A DNA stretch of 43,046 bases from an uncultured Chlorobiales bacterium. GTDB lineage: Bacteria > Bacteroidota > Chlorobiia > Chlorobiales > Thermochlorobacteraceae. The notes below the pieces were generated by a model that was given only the letters and a program-made list of their open reading frames with translations, was not told where the DNA came from and ran no database searches. Positions 16,255 to 24,763 of the stretch are shown here, one piece after another (positions within the stretch are counted from its first letter, which is position 1; each line of letters opens with the position of its first letter). The position numbers were made by a program, and so were the translations under genes. The stretch spans positions 1 through 43,046 of the forward strand of contig CALKXI010000014.1 of the NCBI GenBank assembly GCA_938003965.1, given 5' to 3'.

Positions 16255-17022
16255 TCATTGCTTCTTGAAAATGCTTCCTGCAATCGCCGTTACGAGTCCG
16301 CGTGGCACGAATCGGCTTGAATTGACCATGAGTTTGTTCATCGCCCCCGAGACGACGACCGTTTCGCCGCGCTCGTAGCCTTCAATGCAAGTTTTCACGA
16401 CGTCTTCGGGCTTTTCAAGCGGAATCATGAGTTTAGAGCGTTCATAGTTTGCGTTCTCGAAAAAGTGCGTATCAGTTCCGCCAGGGCAGAGAGCCATGAC
16501 GCGCACGCCTTTTTCTTTGAGTTCGAACGCTATTGCTTCCGAGAAGCTCAAAACGAAGGCTTTGGTGGCGGCATAGACCGCCATATTCGGCACGGGTTGA
16601 AACGCCGCCGTTGACGCCACATTGATAATGCCGCCCGATTTTCGTTCAGCGAATTTCGTTGCAAAAAGTCGCGAAAGTTTCATCAGCGTCAGCACATTTA
16701 GTGTAACCATTTGCTCGAGTCGCAAGAGTTCGTGCGATAAAAAATCGCCGAGCATGCCAAAGCCTGCATTATTGACGAGCAAGTCGATTTGCAGGTTTTT
16801 TTCGTCGCAGAATTGGACGACCTTTTCGGCACTATCAGGCTTGGAGAGGTCTTGCACGAAGACGTGCGCCGAAATGCCGTGCGCTTCGGAAAGTCGTTTC
16901 GCTAAGGCTTGAAGTTTATCTTCGGAGCGGGCGACGAGCACAAGGTCGTGCTTGCGCTTGGCGTATTCTTCGGCGAAACTCGCGCCAATGCCTGTTGATG
17001 CGCCTGTGATGAGTATGGTCAT
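16255..17022 (-). CDS. Short-chain dehydrogenase/reductase
   Basis: A 255-residue classical SDR that oxidises or reduces an unknown substrate with NAD(P). The cofactor motif TGASTGIG is at residues 6-13, an Arg at the end of strand 2 (VARSE) favours NADP, NNAG follows at about 88, and the catalytic triad Ser (NVASTAA) and Tyr-x-x-x-Lys (YAATK) is intact. The C-terminal part resembles the DltE/YqjQ-like subgroup that acts on lipids or ketones. It lies 18 bases after the DUF493 gene on the same strand, so it may end that transcription unit. Confidence 0.92.
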   Translation of the reverse strand: MTILITGASTGIGASFAEEYAKRKHDLVLVARSEDKLQALAKRLSEAHGISAHVFVQDLSKPDSAEKVVQFCDEKNLQIDLLVNNAGFGMLGDFLSHELLRLEQMVTLNVLTLMKLSRLFATKFAERKSGGIINVASTAAFQPVPNMAVYAATKAFVLSFSEAIAFELKEKGVRVMALCPGGTDTHFFENANYERSKLMIPLEKPEDVVKTCIEGYERGETVVVSGAMNKLMVNSSRFVPRGLVTAIAGSIFKKQ

Positions 17023-17040
17023 GACGTTGTTGGATTAGCG

Positions 17041-17301
17041 TTAAAGCAAAATCACGCCTTCAACTTTGGCGGCTTGCTCATAAATGGCGATGATTTCCAT
17101 TGAAGATTGCATTTCAAGTTCGGCAGTGATGCTAATATAATTGCCGTTGCGCGACGGATTCACTTTGACGGGATAGCCTTCAAAGATGCTTCGCAGTTGG
17201 ATTAACCCTGCCAGTGGCGCAATGAACTTGAACATAAAGGCGGTTGGATAGTCGAGCTTGTCGAGCTGAATTTGCAGTTTCTCAAACGACGGTGTATTCA
17301 T
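17041..17301 (-). CDS. DUF493 (YbeD-like) family protein
   Basis: An 86-residue cytoplasmic protein with the DUF493/UPF0250 pattern: YPTAFMFKFIAP at residues 18-29, the SRNGNYISITAELEMQS strand pair, and a final helix EIIAIYEQAAKVEGV that leads into the last strand. The fold is ACT-like (ferredoxin-type alpha/beta) and in enterobacteria the family member sits near lipoate genes, but its role is unknown. It is transcribed with the SDR gene that follows. Confidence 0.88.
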   Translation of the reverse strand: MNTPSFEKLQIQLDKLDYPTAFMFKFIAPLAGLIQLRSIFEGYPVKVNPSRNGNYISITAELEMQSSMEIIAIYEQAAKVEGVILL

Positions 17302-17357
17302 TTCTGCTCCTTTGCTGTCTTTGTTTTTGCGAAAGTAAGAAATTCAAGACACTTCTT

Positions 17358-18575
17358 TTATTGTGGCGCACGATAAAGCCTGTATTGGTATTGCTTTTGC
17401 TCAAAGGCTGCATTGCTTTTTTTGGCGGCGTTCAAAATGGCGTCAGGACTTTCGCCTTGTAGAATCATCTCTCGTAGTTGATTTGTGCCTGCAAGTTTGT
17501 CGAAGAAGTCGTTCTTAAAACCTATCTGTTTCGGATAAAGTTTGTGCAGTGCAAAAAGGAGCGAGACGGCAAGTTCAAACGGTTTAACTTTTTCGCGCTC
17601 AACGATGCGGAACCGCACGCCACCACAGCGTTTGCCTTCGAACTTCGGCGACGCACTTTTGCCTTGTTGTGCTATTGGCGTAAAGGAAACGGCTTCGACT
17701 TCAACGCCGCTTTGTGCGCCGAGCGCCGCTTTGAGTGTTTTGCCGTCAACAAACGGCGCGCCGATTTGTTCAAATGGCCAGTCTGTTCCCCGCCCCTCGC
17801 TGATGGCTGTGCCCTCGAGCAAGACCGTTGCAGGATAAAGAATCATCGTATTGACGGATTGAATGTTCGGCGATGGCGGCACGAAACTTTGCTTCCACGC
17901 CGCGTATTCATCGGCGAACTTTTCTGGCGAATAGTTTTCCATCTTAACCACCGTCAGTTTGAGCGTGGGCAATTCCTCATGCTTGATAAGCGTCGCAAGT
18001 TCGCCAATCGTAAGCGAATGAATAAACGGCACAGGGACTTGTCCGACAAACGAGCGAAATGCCGTATCGAGCATCATGCCATCGGCTTGAATCGGCGCAA
18101 TCGGATTTGGACGGTCTAAGACGATAAATTCTTTTTGGCTCTCTTCTGCCGCTTGCATCGCAAGGTGCATCGTGGAAATGTAGGTGTAGCACCGTGTGCC
18201 GATGTCTTGAATGTCGAAGACGATGGCGTCAATATCGGCAAGCATCTCGGGCGTTGGCTGTTTGGTTTTGCCGTAAAGCGAAATCACTTTTAGCCCACTT
18301 GGAAGCTTGCTATCAGAAATTTTCTTTCCAGCTTCATCACGAATTTGAAATCCGTGTTCAGGTGCGAAGACAAGCCGCAAATCGAGGCGATGTTTCTGAA
18401 ACAGCACAATGCTCGACTCACCTGTTGAACTCACGCTGGTTGAATTCGCAATCAGCGCGAGCCGCTTGTGTTTGAGCATGGCAAAATCGGACGCCATCAG
18501 CATATCAAGCCCTGTGCGCAGTTGTCCAAAAAGCACCGCAGGAGCAAGAGCCAAAACGAGCGCAAGATGTTTCAT
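17358..18575 (-). CDS. namZ: Exo-beta-N-acetylmuramidase NamZ-like (DUF1343)
   Basis: A 405-residue exported protein of the DUF1343 family, whose Bacillus member NamZ removes N-acetylmuramic acid from the non-reducing ends of peptidoglycan fragments. A signal peptide (MKHLALVLALAPAVLFG) precedes the family motifs: NSTSV (44-48), FAPEHGFQ, SLYGKTKQPT, DIDAIVFDIQDIGTRCYTY, and ISEGRGTDWPFEQIGAPF. The intact EHGF and QDIGTR motifs suggest an active enzyme, acting in the periplasm in cell-wall recycling. The start ATG overlaps the stop of tilS by 4 bases, giving a coupled namZ-tilS-tmk string. Confidence 0.9.
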   Translation of the reverse strand: MKHLALVLALAPAVLFGQLRTGLDMLMASDFAMLKHKRLALIANSTSVSSTGESSIVLFQKHRLDLRLVFAPEHGFQIRDEAGKKISDSKLPSGLKVISLYGKTKQPTPEMLADIDAIVFDIQDIGTRCYTYISTMHLAMQAAEESQKEFIVLDRPNPIAPIQADGMMLDTAFRSFVGQVPVPFIHSLTIGELATLIKHEELPTLKLTVVKMENYSPEKFADEYAAWKQSFVPPSPNIQSVNTMILYPATVLLEGTAISEGRGTDWPFEQIGAPFVDGKTLKAALGAQSGVEVEAVSFTPIAQQGKSASPKFEGKRCGGVRFRIVEREKVKPFELAVSLLFALHKLYPKQIGFKNDFFDKLAGTNQLREMILQGESPDAILNAAKKSNAAFEQKQYQYRLYRAPQ

Positions 18576-19603
18576 GGAGTTGAACGGTTTTTCGCGCGGC
18601 TGTTATCGACGAAAACAAGATGCGATTTTTCCCAAATGACCGACATGTGTTTATTCAGCACAATTTTTCTGCCCGATTGCGTTTGAAGCAATCCCACAAG
18701 CCTTGACAGGACTTGCGCCGACGGCTCAATATGCCACTTCATCAGTGCGCGTTTGAAAATTTCTTTTTGCTCAAAGGTCGTGAGTTTTTTGAGCGCGCCG
18801 ACTTCAAACGAGCAGGCTTCAAACGATAAGCCTTTGCGCTTCATCACCTTTTTAATGTGCGATTCCACAAAGGCGTTCAGTTCAAGGGCATTTTCGGATA
18901 AGCGCGAAAGATTTTGGAGAAATTTATGCTTAAATCGCTCTTCAATGGTCGGAATGACGCGCAGGCGAATGAAGTTGCGGTCGTAGTCGTCCGAAAAGTT
19001 CGAGCTATCGGTTCGATAAGGCGTTTGTGTGGTGTGCAGATATTCTTGCAGTTCTTCTCGCTCCAAGTGCAAGACAGGGCGAATGATGTTTTCGCGCCGT
19101 TCAGGAATGCCCGCCAAGCCCAAGAGCGAAGCCCCACGAAAGAGGTTGAAGAGAATGGTTTCGGCGTTATCGTTTTTTTGGTGCGCCGTTGCGAGTTTAT
19201 TAAATCCGTGTGTTTGCATGAGCGTTTCGAACCATGCATAGCGCAGGTTGCGTGCCGTTTCCTCAATGGAGGTTTTGCGGGTTTTGGCGAGGCGTTTGGT
19301 ATCGAATTTTTTACAGAAGAGTTCTACGCCGAGTGCCTTGCAGAGCGTTTGGCAGAAAGTTTCGTCGGTTTGACTTTCTTTGGCACGTAGTTGAAAATTG
19401 CAATGCGCGGCGGCGAGCGAAAATTTGATAACCGGCTGAATGGCGACGAGCAGTTTGAGCAAGGCAACGGAATCCGAGCCGCCCGAGAGCGCGACCAAGA
19501 TGCGGTCGCCATGCTCGAGAAGTTGGCGTTTGGTGCAGTGTTCTAAAAATCGTCTTTCAAAGTGAAGCAGGTTGGCTTTCATGGGCACTTGTGTCAGCGT
19601 CAC
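18572..19603 (-). CDS. tilS: tRNA(Ile)-lysidine synthase
   Basis: A 343-residue enzyme that attaches lysine to C34 of the CAU anticodon of tRNA-Ile2 with ATP, which changes both its amino acid identity and codon reading from AUG to AUA. The PP-loop motif ALSGGSDS is at residues 38-45. The rest matches the family: AAHCNFQLRAKESQTDETF, ATAHQKNDNAETIL, and RPVLHLERE. The length fits the short TilS form with a reduced C-terminal domain. The start overlaps the tmk stop by 4 bases and the stop overlaps the namZ start by 4 bases. Confidence 0.95.
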   Translation of the reverse strand: MTLTQVPMKANLLHFERRFLEHCTKRQLLEHGDRILVALSGGSDSVALLKLLVAIQPVIKFSLAAAHCNFQLRAKESQTDETFCQTLCKALGVELFCKKFDTKRLAKTRKTSIEETARNLRYAWFETLMQTHGFNKLATAHQKNDNAETILFNLFRGASLLGLAGIPERRENIIRPVLHLEREELQEYLHTTQTPYRTDSSNFSDDYDRNFIRLRVIPTIEERFKHKFLQNLSRLSENALELNAFVESHIKKVMKRKGLSFEACSFEVGALKKLTTFEQKEIFKRALMKWHIEPSAQVLSRLVGLLQTQSGRKIVLNKHMSVIWEKSHLVFVDNSRAKNRSTP

Positions 19604-20253
19604 TGTCTCAACTTAGGCAAGCGTTGGCACAGAGTTTCTGTAATTTGTCGGTGAAGGTCGTTGATGGATTGCAACGCATCAAGTTCCACGAAGCGATGGG
19701 GGTTTTCTCGCACCAGCGTTTTGTAGCCGTGTCGGACACGGCGGTAAAATTCCAATCCTGAACTTTCCATTCTATCGAGAGGGATTTCATTTTTCCCGAA
19801 TGAAAGCGGAAGAGACTTTTCGGAGAACTTGCGCATCATGGCGTCTTCGGGGAGCAAATCCAAGTAGAAGGTCAGGGTTGGTTCAACGCCTTGTGCGGCG
19901 ATTTGATTCACAGCGTGAATGGTGTTGAGGTCGATACCGCGTCCGTAGCCTTGATAGGCGGTTGTGGAATCGTAGAAGCGGTCGAGAATCACGATTTGAT
20001 GTTGCTCGAGCGCAGGCAACACACGGGTGCGGACGAGTTCGGCACGGCTTGCGGAAAACAAGAGCAGTTCGGTGATGCTTCCCATTTCTTCTTTGCTTTC
20101 CAAGAGTATGGCACGAATTTGCTCCGAGAGCAAAACGCCGCCCGGCTCGCGCAAGGCTAACGCTTCCACGCCATTTGCACGCAAATACTGTTTGAGCAGT
20201 CGGATTTGCGTCGACTTGCCGCTGGCATCAATCCCTTCAAATGTGATTAACAT
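19600..20253 (-). CDS. tmk: Thymidylate kinase
   Basis: A 217-residue kinase that makes dTDP from dTMP. The P-loop FEGIDASGKST begins at residue 5 from the ATG at 20253, the DR(Y/F) motif is LDRFYDSTTAYQGYGRG, and the dTMP-binding REPGG is present. The frame is open eleven codons further to 20286, but the family begins directly before the first strand, so the inner ATG is preferred. An insertion around SEKSLPLSFGKNEIPLDRMES in the LID region is longer than in E. coli Tmk. It overlaps tilS by 4 bases. Confidence 0.95.
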   Translation of the reverse strand: MLITFEGIDASGKSTQIRLLKQYLRANGVEALALREPGGVLLSEQIRAILLESKEEMGSITELLLFSASRAELVRTRVLPALEQHQIVILDRFYDSTTAYQGYGRGIDLNTIHAVNQIAAQGVEPTLTFYLDLLPEDAMMRKFSEKSLPLSFGKNEIPLDRMESSGLEFYRRVRHGYKTLVRENPHRFVELDALQSINDLHRQITETLCQRLPKLRQ

Positions 20254-20343
20254 TGAATCAAAAGCAGCGTCGGGTTGCGCATGCATTTACGCACACATTG
20301 ATAAACTCAACAGAATACTTGCCAAACCGTTGTTTTTTCAGGT

Positions 20344-21366
20344 TTATGTGTTTATCCAATTAAGCATCCCGAGCATCTTCTCGTCTTTCATCGGCTTGAC
20401 CTTTTCGTCGATCAGTTCTCGAATGATATCGGCGATGTTTTGTGCCGACGTGCCGCCATTTTGAATTGGCATCAATCGACGCAAATCGTTGAGGTCGAAG
20501 TCGGAATAAACTTCCTTGCCAAGTGCCATCCCAACATAAACCGTCGAGGAAAAGCGCGTGATGAGCACATCGCAATTTGCAATCATTTCTTCTGCGCTTC
20601 CAGAGGTATAGACGAGCGCGCCAGGCGCGTATTTTTCTATTTCTTTTATCGCGCGCTTGGAGTTTTCGTTTGGGTGCAGTTTGAAAATCAGTTGCCGTCC
20701 GTTGGCAATTTCAACCGCGCGTTTGATAAAGGCTTTGCGATTTTCGTATTTGAGCGTCTCACGCGAATCCGACGTGCAAACTAACACGAAATGCTTGTGC
20801 GGAAAATCGTTTTGATAATACTTCACACAGTTGTCAAAATTTGGAATCCCCGTTACGCGGATTTTTTCTGGCTTAACACCTTTGCGAATAAAGAGGTCGC
20901 GATAGCCTTCGCTGGCAACGCAAAAGACGTCGTAGAGGTCGCTTAGCCCTGTCGTCGAAGTGCTGGCAATCCATCGGGGCAAGAACGGAAAGATTTTGAC
21001 GAGATGATAAGCGAAATTTTCGGGGTCGGTCATGCCTTCTTGAACAAGCACGACTTTTTTATCGACGATGTTTTTCGGAATCACAAGGTCGGAGCAAGTT
21101 ACGACCAAATCATACTCGTCGATGTTTTTGCCTTGATAGTCGATAGCAAGGTCGTGCAGTTTGAGATAAGCTAAACAGCGATTGACCATTCGGTTGCAGG
21201 CAACGGACATTTGGTCGATGTTATATTTGCGGAGGAGGTCTAAGAGCCCATCGCCGTAGAAGGGTGAAAACACATGGTCATACTCGGGAAGGCATTTGGC
21301 GATTTGGTGCATTTGGGTGGTTTGGTTGGTAGAACCGCAAATGAAGAAAATTTTTTTTCGTGACAT
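20344..21366 (-). CDS. GT-B-fold glycosyltransferase-like protein
   Basis: A 340-residue soluble protein. The pattern of two Rossmann-like halves resembles the GT-B superfamily that includes UDP-GlcNAc 2-epimerase and CDP-glycerol transferases: an N-terminal IFFICGSTNQTTQMHQIAK, a central DVFCVASEGYRDLFIRKGV with VTGIPNFDNC, then a C-terminal KLHPNE motif and a loop CDVLITRFSSTVYVGMALGKEV, which normally grips the nucleotide-sugar phosphates. The donor and acceptor are not readable. I chose ATG 21366 directly before the first beta strand. It sits 33 bases after the flippase-like gene, which suggests that the two act on the same lipid or glycolipid; that is inference. Confidence 0.7.
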   Translation of the reverse strand: MSRKKIFFICGSTNQTTQMHQIAKCLPEYDHVFSPFYGDGLLDLLRKYNIDQMSVACNRMVNRCLAYLKLHDLAIDYQGKNIDEYDLVVTCSDLVIPKNIVDKKVVLVQEGMTDPENFAYHLVKIFPFLPRWIASTSTTGLSDLYDVFCVASEGYRDLFIRKGVKPEKIRVTGIPNFDNCVKYYQNDFPHKHFVLVCTSDSRETLKYENRKAFIKRAVEIANGRQLIFKLHPNENSKRAIKEIEKYAPGALVYTSGSAEEMIANCDVLITRFSSTVYVGMALGKEVYSDFDLNDLRRLMPIQNGGTSAQNIADIIRELIDEKVKPMKDEKMLGMLNWINT

Positions 21367-21399
21367 GCTAATTTTGTTTGCGTTAAAAATGAACAACTT

Positions 21400-22476
21400 T
21401 TACGCGCCAATTCCCCTGCTCGTTTCGCTCTCTGCAAGTTCTGACGCTTTTACGCCGCCAACCATCATTAAGATGTAACCTATTACAATCCAAATCAGTT
21501 CTTTTGACCGCTTTATCAAAACAAAGGCAACGCCCACACTTTCCGCATCTGGCACTCCAAATGATTTGAGAAAGAGCACATACCCATAATCTTGAACGCC
21601 TAAACCAGCAGGTAAGATAAACAATATCGCTCGAATAAGCGACATGGTGGTTTCCATCGGCATCATGGCGCTAAATGGCAACTTCACGCCCAGCAAGGTC
21701 AGAATTAACATCGAGTCCACTGTTTCAAACATCCAGCCTGTAAAAAACATAAAGATGGCAAGCAGGATTTTCTGGCGTTTGATGTTATGAAATTGCTCAA
21801 AATGTGCATCGGTCTCGACGAAGTGTTTTTCTTTATCCAAAAGCCAATTGCGTAGCCGTTCAAGGGGAATCGCCATCAAAAGTTGGTGAATGCGTTGTGA
21901 AATACCGCCGTAGAGAAAGAGAAGTGTTGCGCCGCCAAACACAGCAAACATCAGCATCGCAGCAAGCCATGCGAGCCATTCAAGCCCGCGAATGCCAATT
22001 ATTTCTTCCGACACCAATTGTAGCGCGCTGAATCCGACTGCTGCGCTGAGCGCCAAGTAAACCCCATGCGCTACCCCCAGCAACCCTTTTTTGACGGCGA
22101 CAATGGCAATCGCTTCGGGCACTGCCATGCCGACATTGCGTTTAAGCATATACGGTTTTGCTGCTTCGGCAATTGCCGCGCCGCCAGGCAGGCTCATCAG
22201 CATCGCTTCTGTGCAAAGCCGAATGTAGAGCAATCGCAAATACGGTACTTTTTGGCTGACGCTCTCAATGGTAATTTTCCACGCTAATGAATCAAATATC
22301 CCAATGCACAAATATGGCAGCAGCACCAATACCATCGGCATTCCGATTTGCCCAATCAATCCAAACACTTTTTCAAGCTCGACATCTTTGAACAAATGCA
22401 CAATCAACAGCGCCCCAACTACAACCGCCGTCACTCGGGAAAGGGTATCAATCGGGCTTTTTTTCTTACCGAGCAT
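21400..22476 (-). CDS. Lysylphosphatidylglycerol synthase TM-domain (flippase-like) protein
   Basis: A 358-residue inner-membrane protein with about eight to nine hydrophobic segments, matching the UPF0104/LPG_synthase_TM family (AglD-like). Recognisable points are the short cytoplasmic N-terminus, SLPGGAAIAEAAKPYML, and the late LPAGLGVQDYGY motif that is characteristic for this family. It lacks the GNAT-type aminoacyl-transfer domain of MprF, so it is likely a lipid-flipping or lipid-binding module rather than an aminoacyl-PG synthase. It is followed by the GT-B-like gene on the same strand. Confidence 0.85.
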   Translation of the reverse strand: MLGKKKSPIDTLSRVTAVVVGALLIVHLFKDVELEKVFGLIGQIGMPMVLVLLPYLCIGIFDSLAWKITIESVSQKVPYLRLLYIRLCTEAMLMSLPGGAAIAEAAKPYMLKRNVGMAVPEAIAIVAVKKGLLGVAHGVYLALSAAVGFSALQLVSEEIIGIRGLEWLAWLAAMLMFAVFGGATLLFLYGGISQRIHQLLMAIPLERLRNWLLDKEKHFVETDAHFEQFHNIKRQKILLAIFMFFTGWMFETVDSMLILTLLGVKLPFSAMMPMETTMSLIRAILFILPAGLGVQDYGYVLFLKSFGVPDAESVGVAFVLIKRSKELIWIVIGYILMMVGGVKASELAESETSRGIGA

Positions 22477-22546
22477 TTCGTATTGAAGAGAAACGAACTT
22501 TGTTTATGGATAGAAGCAATTCTTGTGTCATTTATGCGCACTGTTT

Positions 22547-22578
22547 TTTCGTATCGCACGGCTTGCGTTGTAACTTTG
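22547..22578 (+). promoter_or_regulatory. Candidate Bacteroidota-type promoter for the BaiN-like gene
   Basis: TTTC (22547-22550), a 20-base spacer and TAACTTTG (22571-22578) fit the TTTG-n19-21-TAnnTTTG consensus of the Bacteroidota primary sigma factor with one mismatch. The spacing to the TTG start at 22633 is 54 bases. The same TTTC-n20-TAnnTTTG arrangement occurs before the LptD-like gene. Confidence 0.4.
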
Positions 22579-22632
22579 CATTGTTTTCTAAAATAACCTG
22601 AATTTTCAGAATCAACACATCGGATTTTCAAA

Positions 22633-23937
22633 TTGCATCATTTTCATTTTCTCATTATCGGCGGTGGCGCAGCAGGCATGTGTGCGGCACTTGGCGCAAG
22701 AAGCATGTTGCGATGCCATCAGATTGCTGACGACGCCTTTCGCATCGCCATTGCTGAACGCAACTCACGCCTTGGCATTAAAATCCGCATTTCAGGTGGG
22801 GGCAAGTGTAACATCACCCACGCAGGCGAGATGATGCATGTTCTTGCCAAAGGCTTCCTCCGCCAAAGCGAACAGCGCTTTCTCAAACCGTCCTTTTTTG
22901 AACTTTCCAACGACACGGTGCTCTCGTGGCTTCACAGTAAAGGCGTTCAAACCCTTACGCGCGAAAACGGACGAATTTTTCCGCGCTCGGGCAAAGCCGA
23001 CGATGTGCTTTGTGTTTTCGAGAAATTGCTTTCCGAACACGCCATTGATGTGCGCTTGAACGCCCATGTTGAGCGTGTCCGAAAAGAAAACGGCGTGTTC
23101 ATTGCCGATGTCGGCGGCGCATTATTTCAGTCGGAGCATCTGCTCATCGCCACAGGCGGGGTTTCGTATCCCAAAACAGGCACTACTGGCGACGGACTGC
23201 GCTTCGCCAAAGCGTTCGGACACACCGTCGTTACGCCTACTTCCGCACTTGCACCGATTTACTTGACCACCAAGCCGCCTTGCGACCTTGTCGGCATCTC
23301 GCTTCGCAATGTCGCGCTCATTGCTGAAAGTTCAACAAGAAAACTTACAAGACGTGGCGATGTGCTTATCACACATTTGGGGATTTCAGGACCTGCATGC
23401 CTTTCAATTTCGCGCGACGTCGCTGAAGTTCTCACCACTGAGCCTGTATCGCTTTTCGTTGATTTTTTTCCTGACGACTCGTCAGAGAGGCTTGAATGGC
23501 AGTTTATCTCGTTTCAGACGGCACGCGCCGCTCAATTTGTGCGGACGTTCTTTGAAGAGCGACTGCCAAACGTGATTGTTCCGACGCTCTTGGCGCAAGC
23601 TCGCGTTCCGCTCGAGCAGAAGTGGAACTGCTTGCCAAAGCCGATGCGGCGAAGTTTGACGGCAGTTTCGAAGAAGTATTTTTTAGGCGATGTTCAACAT
23701 ATTCCGATTGAGCGCGGGGAAGTTTCCGCAGGTGGCGTTGCGCTTCACGAAGTTAATCCGAAAACGATGCGCTCACGGCATGTCGAGCATCTCTATTTTG
23801 CGGGCGAAGTGCTTGATGTGGCTGGCGAAGTTGGCGGCTTTAATTTGCAAGCGGCGTATTCAACAGGCTGGGTAGCCGGTGAAAGCGTCGCCAAGGCATT
23901 TCTTGCTCAAGTGCTTTCGCCTCAGAACCATCATTGA
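22633..23937 (+). CDS. HI0933/BaiN-family flavoprotein oxidoreductase
   Basis: A 434-residue FAD-dependent oxidoreductase. The FAD-binding motif LIIGGGAAGMCAAL begins at residue 7, the family signature RISGGGKCNITHAG follows near 54, and the C-terminal FAD motif is AGEVLDVAGEVGGFNLQAAYSTG. A characteristic inserted domain lies between about 190 and 340. Family members (YhiN, BaiN) reduce or oxidise small molecules of mostly unknown identity; the substrate cannot be inferred here. The start is TTG at 22633, since no ATG precedes the FAD motif in frame. It is divergent from the flippase-like gene and is followed by an SDR gene. Confidence 0.92.
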   Translation: MHHFHFLIIGGGAAGMCAALGARSMLRCHQIADDAFRIAIAERNSRLGIKIRISGGGKCNITHAGEMMHVLAKGFLRQSEQRFLKPSFFELSNDTVLSWLHSKGVQTLTRENGRIFPRSGKADDVLCVFEKLLSEHAIDVRLNAHVERVRKENGVFIADVGGALFQSEHLLIATGGVSYPKTGTTGDGLRFAKAFGHTVVTPTSALAPIYLTTKPPCDLVGISLRNVALIAESSTRKLTRRGDVLITHLGISGPACLSISRDVAEVLTTEPVSLFVDFFPDDSSERLEWQFISFQTARAAQFVRTFFEERLPNVIVPTLLAQARVPLEQKWNCLPKPMRRSLTAVSKKYFLGDVQHIPIERGEVSAGGVALHEVNPKTMRSRHVEHLYFAGEVLDVAGEVGGFNLQAAYSTGWVAGESVAKAFLAQVLSPQNHH

Positions 23938-23990
23938 AACAATTTTACCTTGCTTATGTTGATTGCTCTTCAAACAACATTTCAAAAAAC

Positions 23991-24761
23991 ATGTCTCGCT
24001 TATCCAATAAAATCGTTTTGATTACAGGTGCGAGTTCAGGCATTGGAGAAGCCTGCGCGTGGGCATTTGCTCGTGAGGGCGCCAACCTTGTTATTGGTGC
24101 GCGTCGTCTAGAACGATTGAACGATATTGCCCATCACATTTCAGCCGACTGTCCTGTTCGAGTTTTGCCAATTCGGCTCGATGTAACTGACGCCCAAAGT
24201 TGTGAGCAGTTTATCTCGGATGCACTTGAACAGTTCGGTCGCATTGATGTGCTCGTTAATAATGCGGGCTTGGCACGCGGACGCGACAGCGTCGCCAATT
24301 TGCAAGAATCCGACATGCGCGAAATGTTCGAGACCAATGTGTTTGCGGTGCTTCGGCTCACCCGGCTTGCCTTAGCCTCAATGCTCAAAGCCAATTCGGG
24401 GCACATCATCAACATTGGCAGTGTGGCAGGCTATGCGACTTACGAAGGCGGCGCGTCGTATTGCGCTACCAAGTTCGGCGTGCGTGCAATTAGCGAAGCC
24501 CTGCGGTTTGAACTGCTCGGAACGAACATTCGCGTCAGTTCGGTTTCGCCTGGGCTTGTCGCAACTGAATTCAGCCTGACGCGCTTTCGTGGCGACACTC
24601 AAAAAGCCAAGCGCGTTTATGAAGGCTATCAGCCCCTCACAAGCCACGATGTTGCCGAGTGCGTTGTGTTTGCTGCCAGTCGCCCGCCGCACGTCGATGT
24701 TGAAGAAATGATTGTGCGCCCTATTCATCAAGCCGGTTTCAAAGTTCACCGACAATCTTAA
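23991..24761 (+). CDS. Short-chain dehydrogenase/reductase, YdfG-like
   Basis: A 256-residue classical SDR. From ATG 23991 the chain starts MSRLSNK and reaches the NAD(P) motif TGASSGIGEA at once; ARRLER at the end of strand 2 favours NADP. NNAGLARG, the catalytic Ser in NIGSVAGY and YCATK complete the active site, and the SPGLVATEFSLTRFRGD region resembles YdfG (3-hydroxy acid/serine dehydrogenase). The frame is open to 23934, but these extra codons overlap the end of the flavoprotein gene and do not look like SDR sequence. The next gene starts 2 bases after the stop. Confidence 0.92.
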   Translation: MSRLSNKIVLITGASSGIGEACAWAFAREGANLVIGARRLERLNDIAHHISADCPVRVLPIRLDVTDAQSCEQFISDALEQFGRIDVLVNNAGLARGRDSVANLQESDMREMFETNVFAVLRLTRLALASMLKANSGHIINIGSVAGYATYEGGASYCATKFGVRAISEALRFELLGTNIRVSSVSPGLVATEFSLTRFRGDTQKAKRVYEGYQPLTSHDVAECVVFAASRPPHVDVEEMIVRPIHQAGFKVHRQS

Positions 24762-24763
24762 TT

